Assembly (NCBI GenBank): GCA_002428965.1
Contig: DIYI01000017.1
Location: 124,001-188,000 of the forward strand
Direction of reading: 5' to 3'
DNA length: 64,000 bases
Origin: Jejuia sp. UBA6058
GTDB taxonomy: Bacteria > Bacteroidota > Bacteroidia > Flavobacteriales > Flavobacteriaceae
In this document: positions 24,941-33,830 of the stretch, one piece after another
Position numbering within the stretch: the first letter of the stretch is position 1
Layout: each line of letters starts with the position of its first letter
Program-made: the position numbers and the translations under genes
The notes under the pieces: model-generated
What the model saw: the letters and a program-made list of their open reading frames with translations, nothing else
Told to the model about the DNA's origin: nothing
Databases searched by the model: none

Positions 24941-26314
24941 TCAATCATGTTCTTTATTCTTACGATACTCACGTATTTCATGATTGAATTTCCCACGCCA
25001 AGGTACGGTATAACTATCCCAAACGTCCTTGCGGTTATGTTGTTCTTTCATTTGCGCCATTGCCAAAACTTTTCCGTTACTACGTAAATTTATTAGCCCA
25101 TAATGTACAGTTCTTCCACTAACCGCTCTTGCTATTTCCGTAGAAAAAAATAAGGGATGACTCCCCCTTGTATGTCTACATGAAGCACCTACAGCATCAG
25201 ACATAGGGTGATCGTAAGACTTATTATCACCAGAAGACACTACATTTACTTGCGGCTTTACTTGCTTTAAGTAATCAACCAAATAATCAGAAGACCCATG
25301 ATGACAAGATTTCGCGACATCAACCCTAAAAGGGTTTTCATCACCATAATATTCTAATAAATTAAGTTCAGAGGGGATATTTAAATCTCCACCTAGTAGC
25401 ATTGAGTGTTTTCCATACCTAAATTTTAAAATTAAAGAGTGTCCATTTATCGTATGTGATTCACTTAAACTAGGGTTTTCTTTAGCAATATCTTCTGCAT
25501 CAGGGAAACCCAAATACTCCAAATCATCTGTTGGCCCACCCACTGTTATTGGCCCTAGAACATCTATTTTTAATTCCGTATTATCGGTATCGGTATAACC
25601 TGGCAACATTTTATCATGTACAGTTATACATTTGGCTCCATTTAATCTCCCTTCAGATTTTGCAGTAATTGCTGCTTCCCAAAAACCCGAAAAAGTAGTC
25701 ATTAAAAAACCTTCGTTAATCAATGCTTGAGCGTCATCCAATGTACTAAACGTTTCTGTAAGTATTTTTTTGGTTTTACCATTAATAACACGTTCTTCTA
25801 CTGTACCAATCTCAGAGTTTCTTCCAGGTGGTCTCTTATCATATCTAATTATACCGTTATGGTATATATTCCCAATATGAAAGCGTTTATCATTTAAAAC
25901 TGGAGTTAAACCATTAAAATGATCCCAATCTGGGTGACTCATTATAATAGCTTTTATATTTACTTTGCCTTCTTCTTGTAATATTCGCTTATATCTGTGA
26001 AGTAGAAAATGATAATATTTAGAAGTTGGCCCACCATCTAAAAGAATAATCCCTTCTGGAGATTCTATTATGGCTCCATCTCCTTGCCCTACGTCAACAA
26101 AAAACATTTTTAGTACAGGTGTATTTCTCACATCTGATTTTTTTACCCAACCCGAACGCCCCAAACCTCTTGAATCAACGCGATATGCCTTGGATGTTTC
26201 ATCTAAGACGTCTAATCGGGTTCCAAGAAGAACATGGTTTACCACCTCGTTTCGTCTTGTTTTACTTGTTTCATAAAGCTTTGTTTCGGGTTTGTTTCCA
26301 TATACAGATGCCAT
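24941..26314 (-). CDS. SH3-like + ComEC/Rec2-type metallo-beta-lactamase hydrolase
   Basis: 457 residues, soluble, no signal peptide. Residues 5-62 look like a bacterial SH3 domain (LYETSKTRRNEVV, GWVKKSDV). Then comes a metallo-beta-lactamase domain of the ComEC branch: FFVDVGQGDGAII (71-83), metal motif HPDWDH (127-132), Asp310 in LGGD and HHGS (338-341). In ComEC this domain is membrane-attached and probably processes DNA; here it is stand-alone. Stand-alone versions occur in accessory and defence-type gene neighbourhoods, which is inference here. A 120-residue insert (150-270) between the metal motifs is unlike ComEC. Probably a phosphodiesterase/nuclease-type enzyme. Confidence 0.85.
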   Translation of the reverse strand: MASVYGNKPETKLYETSKTRRNEVVNHVLLGTRLDVLDETSKAYRVDSRGLGRSGWVKKSDVRNTPVLKMFFVDVGQGDGAIIESPEGIILLDGGPTSKYYHFLLHRYKRILQEEGKVNIKAIIMSHPDWDHFNGLTPVLNDKRFHIGNIYHNGIIRYDKRPPGRNSEIGTVEERVINGKTKKILTETFSTLDDAQALINEGFLMTTFSGFWEAAITAKSEGRLNGAKCITVHDKMLPGYTDTDNTELKIDVLGPITVGGPTDDLEYLGFPDAEDIAKENPSLSESHTINGHSLILKFRYGKHSMLLGGDLNIPSELNLLEYYGDENPFRVDVAKSCHHGSSDYLVDYLKQVKPQVNVVSSGDNKSYDHPMSDAVGASCRHTRGSHPLFFSTEIARAVSGRTVHYGLINLRSNGKVLAMAQMKEQHNRKDVWDSYTVPWRGKFNHEIREYRKNKEHD

Positions 26315-26522
26315 AGTGATGTGATTTTAGTTTAAAAATTTCTTAAGAAAATGATCAATTAAAGTACTCCCATACAAGTTAGAGTTTTCTTACCCCAAAA
26401 AAAATAAGTACCTATACGTATTTATAAACAATAGATTCGATACTATCAACACAAATTTCATTTGCTTTTGTAAGTAAACCCTACTTCAAAATACGTATCT
26501 TTAGTTTTTATTTCTCAACATC

Positions 26523-27875
26523 ATGAACAAGCTATTAAATTCACTTTTCATTCTACTTTTTACTGTTTCAGGATTCGCAAAAACTGGTAAAATCACACTT
26601 TCTGGTGCAGTAACTAATCCTTCGGTAAACACCATTAAAATCACAGATTTTAATTATAAAGAACTCGCAAAAGCCAATTTAGATAGTGATGGTAATTTTA
26701 AACTAACTACCAAATTAGAAGATGGGTTTTACTCCTTAAGTTATGGGCGCAATACAGCTTATATTTATCTGTATCCAAAAGATGAACTTACACTCACTTT
26801 TGATGCGAACCATTTTGATGAAACCTTAATCTTTACTGGCCAAGGTGCAGCACGTAATAATTACCTCGCTAAAAAATCGGTATTAGACCAAAAACTCACG
26901 GAAGACTTGGAAGCTTTTTATAAAGTAGATGAAGCCACATATCTAAAAAACATAGAAAACGTAAAACAAAAACACCTAGCAGCACTTCAAACTTACAACG
27001 TAGAACCCTTTTTTAAAACTGACGAGGAAAAATCATTAGAATATGGACGTTTATTAAAGATTCAGAACTACCAAAGCTTCTATAAATTCTACTTAGGTGA
27101 AGAGATTACTCCAAGTGATGCGTTTTACGAGCCCCTTAAAAAAGTAGATTTAACCAACGAAGCTGATTTTAAAAAGCAACCCTATTATCGGTATTTGGTA
27201 AACTCTATTTGGAGCAAACGTATAGATGAAGCGCCAGATGTTAATAGTATGTTTAAGGTGATTCGTAGTATTAAATCGCAACCTGTATTTGTGAGTTTAG
27301 CCAATGGTTTATATGGCAAAATATCCTCTAAAAAAGAACGCGCTAAAGATTATCTAGACCTTATTAAGCGACTCACAACTAACACGAAATATATTGAAGC
27401 TTCAGAAAAGCGTTACGAGGAAGTGATGAACGCTAAAGGTTTAACCAAAGGTGATGCTTCACCAGAATTCAGTTATGAAAATATAAATGGCGAAACAATA
27501 AGCCTAAGCGATTTAAATGGGAAATACGTTTACATTGATGTTTGGGCTACTTGGTGCGGACCATGTATTAAGCAAGTCCCCTATTTAAAAAAGTTAGAAG
27601 AGCGTTACCATGATAAAGACATTGTATTTGTGAGTATTTCAGTAGATAAAGAAAAAGTAAAAGACACTTGGAAACAGTTTGTGGCTGATAATGCATTAGG
27701 CGGCGTACAACTCTTTGCAGACAAATCTTTTGATAGTGATTTTATGAATGCCTATGCTGTAAATTCCATTCCACGTTTCATCCTTATTGATCGAGAAGGA
27801 AAAATTTTAGACCCCGAAGCCCCAAGACCATCTTTTGAAAAAACAAAAGTGCTTTTGGATGGGTTGTTGGAGTAA
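26523..27875 (+). CDS. TlpA-family thiol:disulfide oxidoreductase with N-terminal DUF4369-like domain
   Basis: 450 residues: signal peptide (cleavage after GFAK, residue 20), a beta-rich DUF4369-like domain (23-115), a helical middle (115-310) and a C-terminal TlpA/AhpC-TSA thioredoxin domain (310-450) with Cys345-Gly-Pro-Cys348 in TWCGPC and cis-Pro in NSIPRF. This order is standard in Bacteroidota TlpA-like proteins. Periplasmic thiol reductase, possibly for cytochrome c or other extracytoplasmic substrates; ccsBA lies 7 kb away but is not linked. A TATCTTTA box about 30 bases before the ATG resembles the -7 element. Confidence 0.9.
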   Translation: MNKLLNSLFILLFTVSGFAKTGKITLSGAVTNPSVNTIKITDFNYKELAKANLDSDGNFKLTTKLEDGFYSLSYGRNTAYIYLYPKDELTLTFDANHFDETLIFTGQGAARNNYLAKKSVLDQKLTEDLEAFYKVDEATYLKNIENVKQKHLAALQTYNVEPFFKTDEEKSLEYGRLLKIQNYQSFYKFYLGEEITPSDAFYEPLKKVDLTNEADFKKQPYYRYLVNSIWSKRIDEAPDVNSMFKVIRSIKSQPVFVSLANGLYGKISSKKERAKDYLDLIKRLTTNTKYIEASEKRYEEVMNAKGLTKGDASPEFSYENINGETISLSDLNGKYVYIDVWATWCGPCIKQVPYLKKLEERYHDKDIVFVSISVDKEKVKDTWKQFVADNALGGVQLFADKSFDSDFMNAYAVNSIPRFILIDREGKILDPEAPRPSFEKTKVLLDGLLE

Positions 27876-27881
27876 TAATGG

Positions 27882-28448
27882 CTAACCTTTTAACGGAAAT
27901 TCAATCCCAACCGCAAATGCACCAACAAACTGTTGCACACTGGGTTGATAATAATATGTAAAAGCTACATCTACTGAGTTTTTTCGTCCCAATTCTAATC
28001 CTATAGTTATTGGTATATGATAAATAATACCGCTTTTGTTTATATCATCAACAAAGGAGAAGGTTTCAAATTTTCCAATAGAGGCTCCAAAACCTAATTC
28101 AATAAATGGACCTACATATGGAATTGGAGCACGTAACCGCACCTTCCCACCTATTAAGGCAGCAGTAGACTCAGCTTTTTCATCAGTTGGATTATCGTTT
28201 AAATCTTTTCCGTTTGATTTTGTAAAAATAAAACCCAAATACGGTCTAAATTCCACCCAAGAAGCTGCTTTTAACACCAGCTCCCCTTGCCCGTAAAAAC
28301 CACGATCTGCAACATCTTCATCACCATTATATGGTGCACTTAAACCTAAACCTATTTGCGCATTTATTGATTTTTTCTTAATAAATTGAGCGTGAAGGAT
28401 ATTTGAAAATAACCCCATTAGAACTAAAAGGATAAAAGTATTACGCAT
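27882..28448 (-). CDS. Outer-membrane beta-barrel protein
   Basis: 188 residues with signal peptide (cleavage after ILHAQ, residue 21). The mature part has alternating strands and turn-rich loops typical of a small 8-strand barrel (VEFRPYLGFIFTKS, GPFIELGFGASIG, VDVAFTYYYQP) and ends in a hydrophobic strand (FAVGIEFPLKG). Function unknown; porin-like or structural. Convergent with the TlpA gene, 6 bases apart. Confidence 0.75.
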   Translation of the reverse strand: MRNTFILLVLMGLFSNILHAQFIKKKSINAQIGLGLSAPYNGDEDVADRGFYGQGELVLKAASWVEFRPYLGFIFTKSNGKDLNDNPTDEKAESTAALIGGKVRLRAPIPYVGPFIELGFGASIGKFETFSFVDDINKSGIIYHIPITIGLELGRKNSVDVAFTYYYQPSVQQFVGAFAVGIEFPLKG

Positions 28449-28623
28449 ATAATTATCTTAATAAATATTATCACACAAAAGTAGAGTTTTCGTACTTAAC
28501 AAAGGATAGGAATATATTCGTAATTATGAACAATTATGTAATTTAAATGAAGCGCAGTTGGAAGTACGTAGAAATTCAATTAACTAAAGCCGTTACCTAA
28601 ATTAACTCCTATTTAAACTAATT

Positions 28624-28658
28624 GAATAAAAAAACGCCCACCAATATTGGTGAGCGTT
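28624..28658 (-). terminator. Intrinsic terminator of the DUF4870 gene
   Basis: AACGC-c-CACCAAT (28633-28645) pairs with ATTGGTG-a-GCGTT (28646-28658), with one internal mismatch; the minus-strand RNA ends in seven T after the stem. It lies 23 bases behind the stop at 28681. Confidence 0.85.
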
Positions 28659-28680
28659 CAATTCATCTCATTTTTTCTAA

Positions 28681-29022
28681 CTAACTAATAAAATTAAGAG
28701 ATAAAGGGTATTTTGGTGTTTCACCATTATTTGCCCTAATGGCATTGATAATTGGAAACACAATTGAAATAATTCCTAAAACTATAAAGCCTAATAACCC
28801 CAAGCCAAATAATAAAATAAGGGGTATACATAAAAGGCAGTAAATAAGTATGCTTAATTGGAAATTGATGATGTTTTTACCATGCTCGTCCAATTGATAT
28901 ACTTTTTCTTTCTGGGTTGCCCATATGATTAATGGGACTATTAAGCTGCCAAACCCTATTACCAACGAAATAAGCTGACTTAAATGGGCAATGACTATTA
29001 ATTGATTATCTTCTCTTTTCAT
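28681..29022 (-). CDS. DUF4870 membrane protein
   Basis: 113 residues. Three to four TM helices; QLIVIAHLSQL at the start, the VYQLDEHGKNIINFQLSI motif at residues 37-54 and IINAIRANNGE at the end are the family signature of DUF4870 (TIC20-like fold). Inner membrane, function unknown. Transcribed in the same direction as and 79 bases after the cyclase gene; its own terminator follows. Confidence 0.88.
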   Translation of the reverse strand: MKREDNQLIVIAHLSQLISLVIGFGSLIVPLIIWATQKEKVYQLDEHGKNIINFQLSILIYCLLCIPLILLFGLGLLGFIVLGIISIVFPIINAIRANNGETPKYPLSLNFIS

Positions 29023-29101
29023 GATGGTTATTTATATATGATTGATATTTATATGACGCTGATAATTTAAGAATGTTACAATTATTTTAAAGAAAAGCAG
29101 A

Positions 29102-31153
29102 CTATCGATTTTCTATAATGCCGTGAGCCGCAACTACTTTCTTAAATTCAGGATCATCTTTCATAAAATCGAAAAAATCTGAAATTTCGCGTCTTATTGT
29201 TTTGGTTTGTCTGTTTCTGATGGTATCTAAATAATATAACACACTATCGCGCTTTTGTAATCCTGCATAAACAATGGCCAATTGATGGCTTTTTTCAATA
29301 GGATGCGCCACCTTTCTTATGGTATCGATAGTGCGATATGCGTTTATAGTATCGCCTAATTTGGCGTAACAGAAGCCTAAAAAACGATTATATACGTTTT
29401 CTTTTTTTGCGAGTTTTTTTAATGAAGGAATGGCTTGTTTATATTTTTTTTGATCCATGTACAGTCTAAAATAAGATCTGTTTATTACAAAATCGTTTTC
29501 ACTGGTGCTATTGGCATCTATTTTCTTTATCAAATTTTCGGCATCATAATACATTCTATTAGCCGATAAAGCGTTAAAATAGCTATTAGCCGTTACAAAA
29601 GATAAAGGGTCCAAACTATAAGCTATTTTTGCTTGCTCCAGTTGCTTTTCATATTGCCCTGTATAATAAAAATAAGTAGCATATTGATGTCTCGCAGTTA
29701 AATCGTTTGGAGATAACTCGATGGCTTTTTGAAATGCTTTTTCCGCGGCTTCATGCTTTCCTTCAATATTGTTAATCAAGCCTTTTACAGAATATATTCT
29801 TGATACATCCTTGTTGATAGCCTCTGCCTTATCCAGATAATCTCTCGCCAATTTTGAAGCCTCGTTCGGATCTCTACGTGAATAATAGGTCTCTAAATAA
29901 ATAGAATTAGCTATTTCGGCATAAGCCTCAGCATAAGTGTGATCCAACGCTATAGCTTCCTTATATAATAAAATACTTTTGGCAATGCTTTCTCTGGTTC
30001 TGTTATCAGCTTCATTCCGACCTTCTAAAAACAGTTTATAAGCTTCTATGTTTTTAGTTGGCACTACAGATAGTTTCTGCTGCTCATCAAACGATAAATT
30101 TATTTGTAATGCATTTACAATTTCCTTTGAAACTTCGGTTTGTATGGTAAAAATATCTGTTAATGTTTTATCATAATTTTCTGCCCATAGGTGTTCATCA
30201 GATGCTGCATTTATTAACTGCGCTGTTATTCGTAAAGCATCGCCATATTTGCGAATACTTCCTTCTAAAATATAACTTACATTAAGTTCCTCTGCAATTT
30301 CTGGTATGGTCTTTTCAGTGCCTTTGTATTGCATCACAGAAGTTCTAGAAATAACCCTAATATCTTTTAATTTAGACAATTGGGTTAGTATATCCTCAGT
30401 TATACCATCTCTAAAAAACTCCGCATTAGTATCGGCACTTAAATTATCGAAAGGTAAAACGGCTATAGATAAATCTTTTGGTTTATTTTCATTGAAATTA
30501 AACTTAAACGAATCGATGCTTAAAACAAAAACTAAAAAAACCAATAAAACAGCAGCAATAAATATATTGCGCTTCTTCTTAAAAAAAGGTGCATTTTTTT
30601 CTGCTTTTACTTGTTTTAGCTTGCCTTTAATCTGTTCTTTCTTCGGAATAATCAAGCCCTCATTTGCTATAGCAAAAATTGGAATAGCATCATCCACATT
30701 CTTTAGTTCGTAAGCGTCTAAAAATTTAGTCTGTATGTGTTGGTGACTCCTTATCTGATCATGTACCTTATCTGAAATTAATACACTTCCTGAAACCGCA
30801 CAAGATTCTATTCTTGAAGCTACATTAACGGCATCTCCAATAATATCATCCTTAGATTGAATAATATCACCTACATGAATACCAATACGAACAGGGATTT
30901 TAGGATCTTGTAAGAAGGCTTTTTGAAGTTGTATAGCACAATCCACAGCTTCCACCGTACTTTTAAAAATACTTAAGGTACCATCACCAAAATATTGAAT
31001 TATTTTACCATGATGCGCTTCTGTAAAACGGTCAAAAACATCTCTATGCTTTTCTCGCATGGCAAGAGCAGCTTTCTCATTTCGTTGCATTAAAGAGGTA
31101 TAACCCTCAATATCGGTAAACATAATTGCCGCAAGTTGGCGGTTGGATGACAT
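29102..31153 (-). CDS. Class III nucleotide cyclase-TPR membrane protein
   Basis: 683 residues: cytoplasmic class III adenylate/guanylate cyclase domain (8-165), one TM helix (197-213), a TolB-N-like module (SIAVLPFDNLSADTN, about 228-330), then TPR repeats (350-620). Catalytic residues seen: metal Asp14 (FTDIEG) and Asp57 (FGDG), transition-state Asn110 and Arg114 (VNVASRI). The purine-recognising Lys before GD is Gln53 (IIQYFGD), so base preference is open. Family knowledge: such CHD-TolB-TPR proteins are common but rarely characterised. The gene is divergent (91 bases) from a sigma-54 activator carrying a cyclic-nucleotide-binding domain, which makes that protein the obvious receptor of the product. 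The C-terminal half is predicted outside the inner membrane and would sense the envelope or a partner. Confidence 0.9.
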   Translation of the reverse strand: MSSNRQLAAIMFTDIEGYTSLMQRNEKAALAMREKHRDVFDRFTEAHHGKIIQYFGDGTLSIFKSTVEAVDCAIQLQKAFLQDPKIPVRIGIHVGDIIQSKDDIIGDAVNVASRIESCAVSGSVLISDKVHDQIRSHQHIQTKFLDAYELKNVDDAIPIFAIANEGLIIPKKEQIKGKLKQVKAEKNAPFFKKKRNIFIAAVLLVFLVFVLSIDSFKFNFNENKPKDLSIAVLPFDNLSADTNAEFFRDGITEDILTQLSKLKDIRVISRTSVMQYKGTEKTIPEIAEELNVSYILEGSIRKYGDALRITAQLINAASDEHLWAENYDKTLTDIFTIQTEVSKEIVNALQINLSFDEQQKLSVVPTKNIEAYKLFLEGRNEADNRTRESIAKSILLYKEAIALDHTYAEAYAEIANSIYLETYYSRRDPNEASKLARDYLDKAEAINKDVSRIYSVKGLINNIEGKHEAAEKAFQKAIELSPNDLTARHQYATYFYYTGQYEKQLEQAKIAYSLDPLSFVTANSYFNALSANRMYYDAENLIKKIDANSTSENDFVINRSYFRLYMDQKKYKQAIPSLKKLAKKENVYNRFLGFCYAKLGDTINAYRTIDTIRKVAHPIEKSHQLAIVYAGLQKRDSVLYYLDTIRNRQTKTIRREISDFFDFMKDDPEFKKVVAAHGIIENR

Positions 31154-31214
31154 ATTGAAAATAGCGTTAGGTGCCTCTAAATTAAGTAATATCTCTTAAA
31201 ATAATTAATATCTT

Positions 31215-31222
31215 TAGCTTTG
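31215..31222 (+). promoter_or_regulatory. Candidate -7 box for the cNMP/sigma-54 activator gene
   Basis: TAGCTTTG matches the Bacteroidota housekeeping -7 consensus TAnnTTTG and lies 23 bases before the GTG start. No clear TTTG -33 box at the right distance. Confidence 0.35.
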
Positions 31223-31244
31223 AATAGCTAACACCAAACTAAAA

Positions 31245-33074
31245 GTGGCTGAAAACCTAATTGAATTCTTATCTGAAATTCCTTTTTTTTCTGAAGTTTC
31301 AAACGAGTCTCTTCATCATTTATGCAACAATATTGAAGAAGAACTATTTTTAAAACATGAAGTGATTTTTGAAAAAAACACTATTGGTAATTCCATGTAT
31401 GCCATACTGGATGGTGCAGTGAAAATACACGACAAAAAACATGTTTATGACACTTTAGCTGATGGTGAGTGTTTTGGTGAATATGCCTTAATTGACAACG
31501 ACACCCGCTCTGCTTCTGCCACTGCTGTAGAAAGAACCAAAGTTTTAAAAATTGATCGAGAAGTTTTTTTAGATGTACTACAAAACGACAGCGGGTTTGC
31601 CCAAGGCATTCTTGCGGTAATGATAAAACGTCATCGAGAATTAGATACCATTCAAGAACGACTGGCAACCTCTAAAATTGAAATAGAAACCGCGAATAGT
31701 AAACTAAGTGGTTTGATTAATGGTGCTATGGATGCCATTATTATGTTTAATAAAGATTTTAGAATTATACTTACCAACCCATCCGCCCATAAATTATTAG
31801 AAAACGACGATGTCTCACAACGCAATGTGCTATTCTTTTTTGATGATGAAAGTGCAGCTATTATTGAAGATATAGTAAAATCTGAGGATAAAAAAGTTAT
31901 CAATAAGTTCCTTCCAGATATTGTAAAAGTTATTGGTTCAACTAATACTGAAACCTTAAATGAAGGCACTATTAGTAAATATGGATCAGAGGAAAGTCCG
32001 TTTTACACGCTGATTTTAAGAAATATTGAAGCACGACTAATTGCGGAGGATAAAATTAGCTTACTCACCAAACAAACGAAATATTTAGAAGAAGAAATCA
32101 AAGAGCTTACCAGCAGTTATGGCATTATTGCAGAACATGAAAAAATGAAAGCTACACTGAGTTTAATACACCAAGTAGCAAATACTGATGCTACAGTATT
32201 AATTCATGGAGAAACAGGAACTGGCAAGGAATTAGTAGCGAGAGCCATCCACAAAGAAAGCAATAGAAATGATAAACCTTTAATACGAATTAATTGCAGT
32301 GCCATTCCTTCTAACCTTATTGAGAGTGAACTATTCGGACATAAAAAAGGTGCGTTTACTGGTGCTACAGTAGATAGAAAAGGACGTTTTTTATTAGCTG
32401 ATAAAGGCACCATATTTTTGGATGAAATTGGAGAAATGCCTCTAGAATTACAACCCAAACTATTAAGAGTTATCCAAGAAGGGGAATTTGATCCTGTGGG
32501 AAGCTCTGAAACCATTAAAGTAGATGTTAGGATTATTGCAGCGACACATCGTAATCTTTTTGAATTTTCTAAGGAAGGAAAATTTCGGGAAGACTTATAC
32601 TATCGACTAAATGTTTTTCCTATTGAAGTCCCAGCACTTAGAGACAGAGGCAACGATATTTGTTTGATTGCCGAAGAAATGATGCAGCAGTTTTCTAAAA
32701 AATTAAATAAACCTTCTGTAGTTTTATCTGATAATGATAAAGCCATACTTAATGGCTACCATTGGCCTGGGAATGTTCGCGAGCTACAAAATTTAATAGA
32801 GCGCGCTGTTATAGTTTCAAAAAACGGCGTAATCAATTGGCAAAATATTATTCCTTCAAATATCAATTCTGCGGAACCTAACACTCAAAGTGTTCAGGAC
32901 AAAATTCTGACTTCAAAAGAATTGTCAGCTCTTGAAAAAGAAAATATCTTAAAAGCATTAAAACAAACCAAGTGGAAAATTTCGGGTGTAAATGGTGCTG
33001 CAGCATTATTAGAACTCCCTCCTACTACGCTTGCTTCACGTATTAAAGCTCTAGGGATAGAACGCCCTATATAA
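31245..33074 (+). CDS. Sigma-54 activator with N-terminal cyclic-nucleotide-binding domain
   Basis: 609 residues in four parts: Crp-like cNMP domain (4-135) with the phosphate-binding cassette GECFGEYALIDNDTRSA (Glu79, Arg88 retained); a PAS-like domain (150-265); AAA+ sigma-54 interaction domain (292-530) with Walker A GETGTGKE (322-329), the sigma-54-contacting loop GAFTGA (369-374) and Walker B GTIFLDE; and a Fis-type HTH (565-605). It should activate RpoN-dependent promoters by ATP hydrolysis when a cyclic nucleotide binds. Starts with GTG (the frame has no earlier ATG close by). Divergent from the cyclase gene; three motif copies and a -24/-12 promoter lie directly downstream, so the OsmC gene is the likely target. 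Confidence 0.93.
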   Translation: MAENLIEFLSEIPFFSEVSNESLHHLCNNIEEELFLKHEVIFEKNTIGNSMYAILDGAVKIHDKKHVYDTLADGECFGEYALIDNDTRSASATAVERTKVLKIDREVFLDVLQNDSGFAQGILAVMIKRHRELDTIQERLATSKIEIETANSKLSGLINGAMDAIIMFNKDFRIILTNPSAHKLLENDDVSQRNVLFFFDDESAAIIEDIVKSEDKKVINKFLPDIVKVIGSTNTETLNEGTISKYGSEESPFYTLILRNIEARLIAEDKISLLTKQTKYLEEEIKELTSSYGIIAEHEKMKATLSLIHQVANTDATVLIHGETGTGKELVARAIHKESNRNDKPLIRINCSAIPSNLIESELFGHKKGAFTGATVDRKGRFLLADKGTIFLDEIGEMPLELQPKLLRVIQEGEFDPVGSSETIKVDVRIIAATHRNLFEFSKEGKFREDLYYRLNVFPIEVPALRDRGNDICLIAEEMMQQFSKKLNKPSVVLSDNDKAILNGYHWPGNVRELQNLIERAVIVSKNGVINWQNIIPSNINSAEPNTQSVQDKILTSKELSALEKENILKALKQTKWKISGVNGAAALLELPPTTLASRIKALGIERPI

Positions 33075-33078
33075 TTTC

Positions 33079-33156
33079 ACGGTATTTCGTTACTTCACCA
33101 ACGATATTTCGTAAATACACGAATTGTCGGCTATCTTATTTACACGGTATTTCTGT
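33079..33156 (+). promoter_or_regulatory. Three direct repeats, candidate enhancer sites for the sigma-54 activator
   Basis: ACGGTATTTCGT (33079-33090), ACGATATTTCGT (33101-33112) and ACGGTATTTCTGT (33144-33156). The first bases are 22 and 43 bases apart, close to two and four helical turns, so all copies face the same side of the DNA. Each full copy has ACG-N6-CGT dyad ends, as expected for a Fis-type HTH dimer. They begin 5 bases after the activator's stop codon, and end 34 bases before a -24/-12 promoter. Confidence 0.6.
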
Positions 33157-33189
33157 TTAAAAATTTGATTTTCAATTATTTAAAATTTT

Positions 33190-33206
33190 TGGCACACCAA
33201 TAGCAT
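33190..33206 (+). promoter_or_regulatory. Sigma-54 (-24/-12) promoter of the OsmC gene
   Basis: TGGCAC at 33190-33195 with GG at 33191-33192, and GC at 33203-33204 (TAGCAT), separated by exactly 10 bases as in the consensus TGGCACG-N4-TTGCA. Transcription would start near 33216, giving a leader of about 47 bases before the ATG at 33263. The setting (activator gene with GAFTGA directly upstream) makes a chance match unlikely. Confidence 0.75.
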
Positions 33207-33262
33207 TATACATGTCAAACATTTAAAAAATCAATTATTAATCAAATTAAAAATTAGAAAAC

Positions 33263-33817
33263 ATGATTACAACAGCAAATGTAAAAAACGGCGTAAACGT
33301 AGACCAATTAGTTGAAACGATCAACCACATTCAAGAACAACCAGAATTAGCCAAATTTGAATTTAGAGCTAAAAACAACTGGATTGATGGTGGGCATTGT
33401 GTATCTAGCATTAAAAGCTTTTATGGCGCTGGACAAGAAGACACTACACGTGAAGAAACCTTTACTATGGAGTGTAGCCACCCACAAGTATTATTAGGTG
33501 CAGACGAAGCCGCTACACCTCCAGAAGTGTTATTACACGCTTTAAGTTCTTGCTTAACTGGCGCAATGGTATATCATGCTGCAGCAAATGGCATTGACAT
33601 TGAAGGTGCACAATCTTCCATTAAAGGTAATGCAGACCTACATGGTTTTTTAGGTTTAGACCCTGAAGTGAGAACTGGTTTTGATGGCATTACCATGCAA
33701 TTAAGAGTAAAATCTGATGCATCGGCTGAACAATTGGAGCAATTAGCTAAATTCTCTCCTGTTTATGACATGATTAGCAACCCAACTCCTGTAAAAATTG
33801 AAATAATAAAGGAGTAG
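33263..33817 (+). CDS. OsmC/Ohr-family protein
   Basis: 184 residues. OsmC fold with the peroxidatic Cys in LSSCLTG (near residue 99) and a second Cys in TMECSHP (near 71); ATPPEVLLHALSSCL is the family helix. The usual second catalytic Cys of the C-terminal helix (CPV) reads SPV (near 165) here, so a classical OsmC resolving pair is not evident. The family reduces organic hydroperoxides or acts on sulfane/thiol adducts. Driven by a predicted sigma-54 promoter (33190-33206) and closed by a hairpin terminator before the PFOR gene, so it would be the first product of the cyclic-nucleotide circuit. Confidence 0.88.
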   Translation: MITTANVKNGVNVDQLVETINHIQEQPELAKFEFRAKNNWIDGGHCVSSIKSFYGAGQEDTTREETFTMECSHPQVLLGADEAATPPEVLLHALSSCLTGAMVYHAAANGIDIEGAQSSIKGNADLHGFLGLDPEVRTGFDGITMQLRVKSDASAEQLEQLAKFSPVYDMISNPTPVKIEIIKE

Positions 33818-33830
33818 TAATAGGTTTTAT

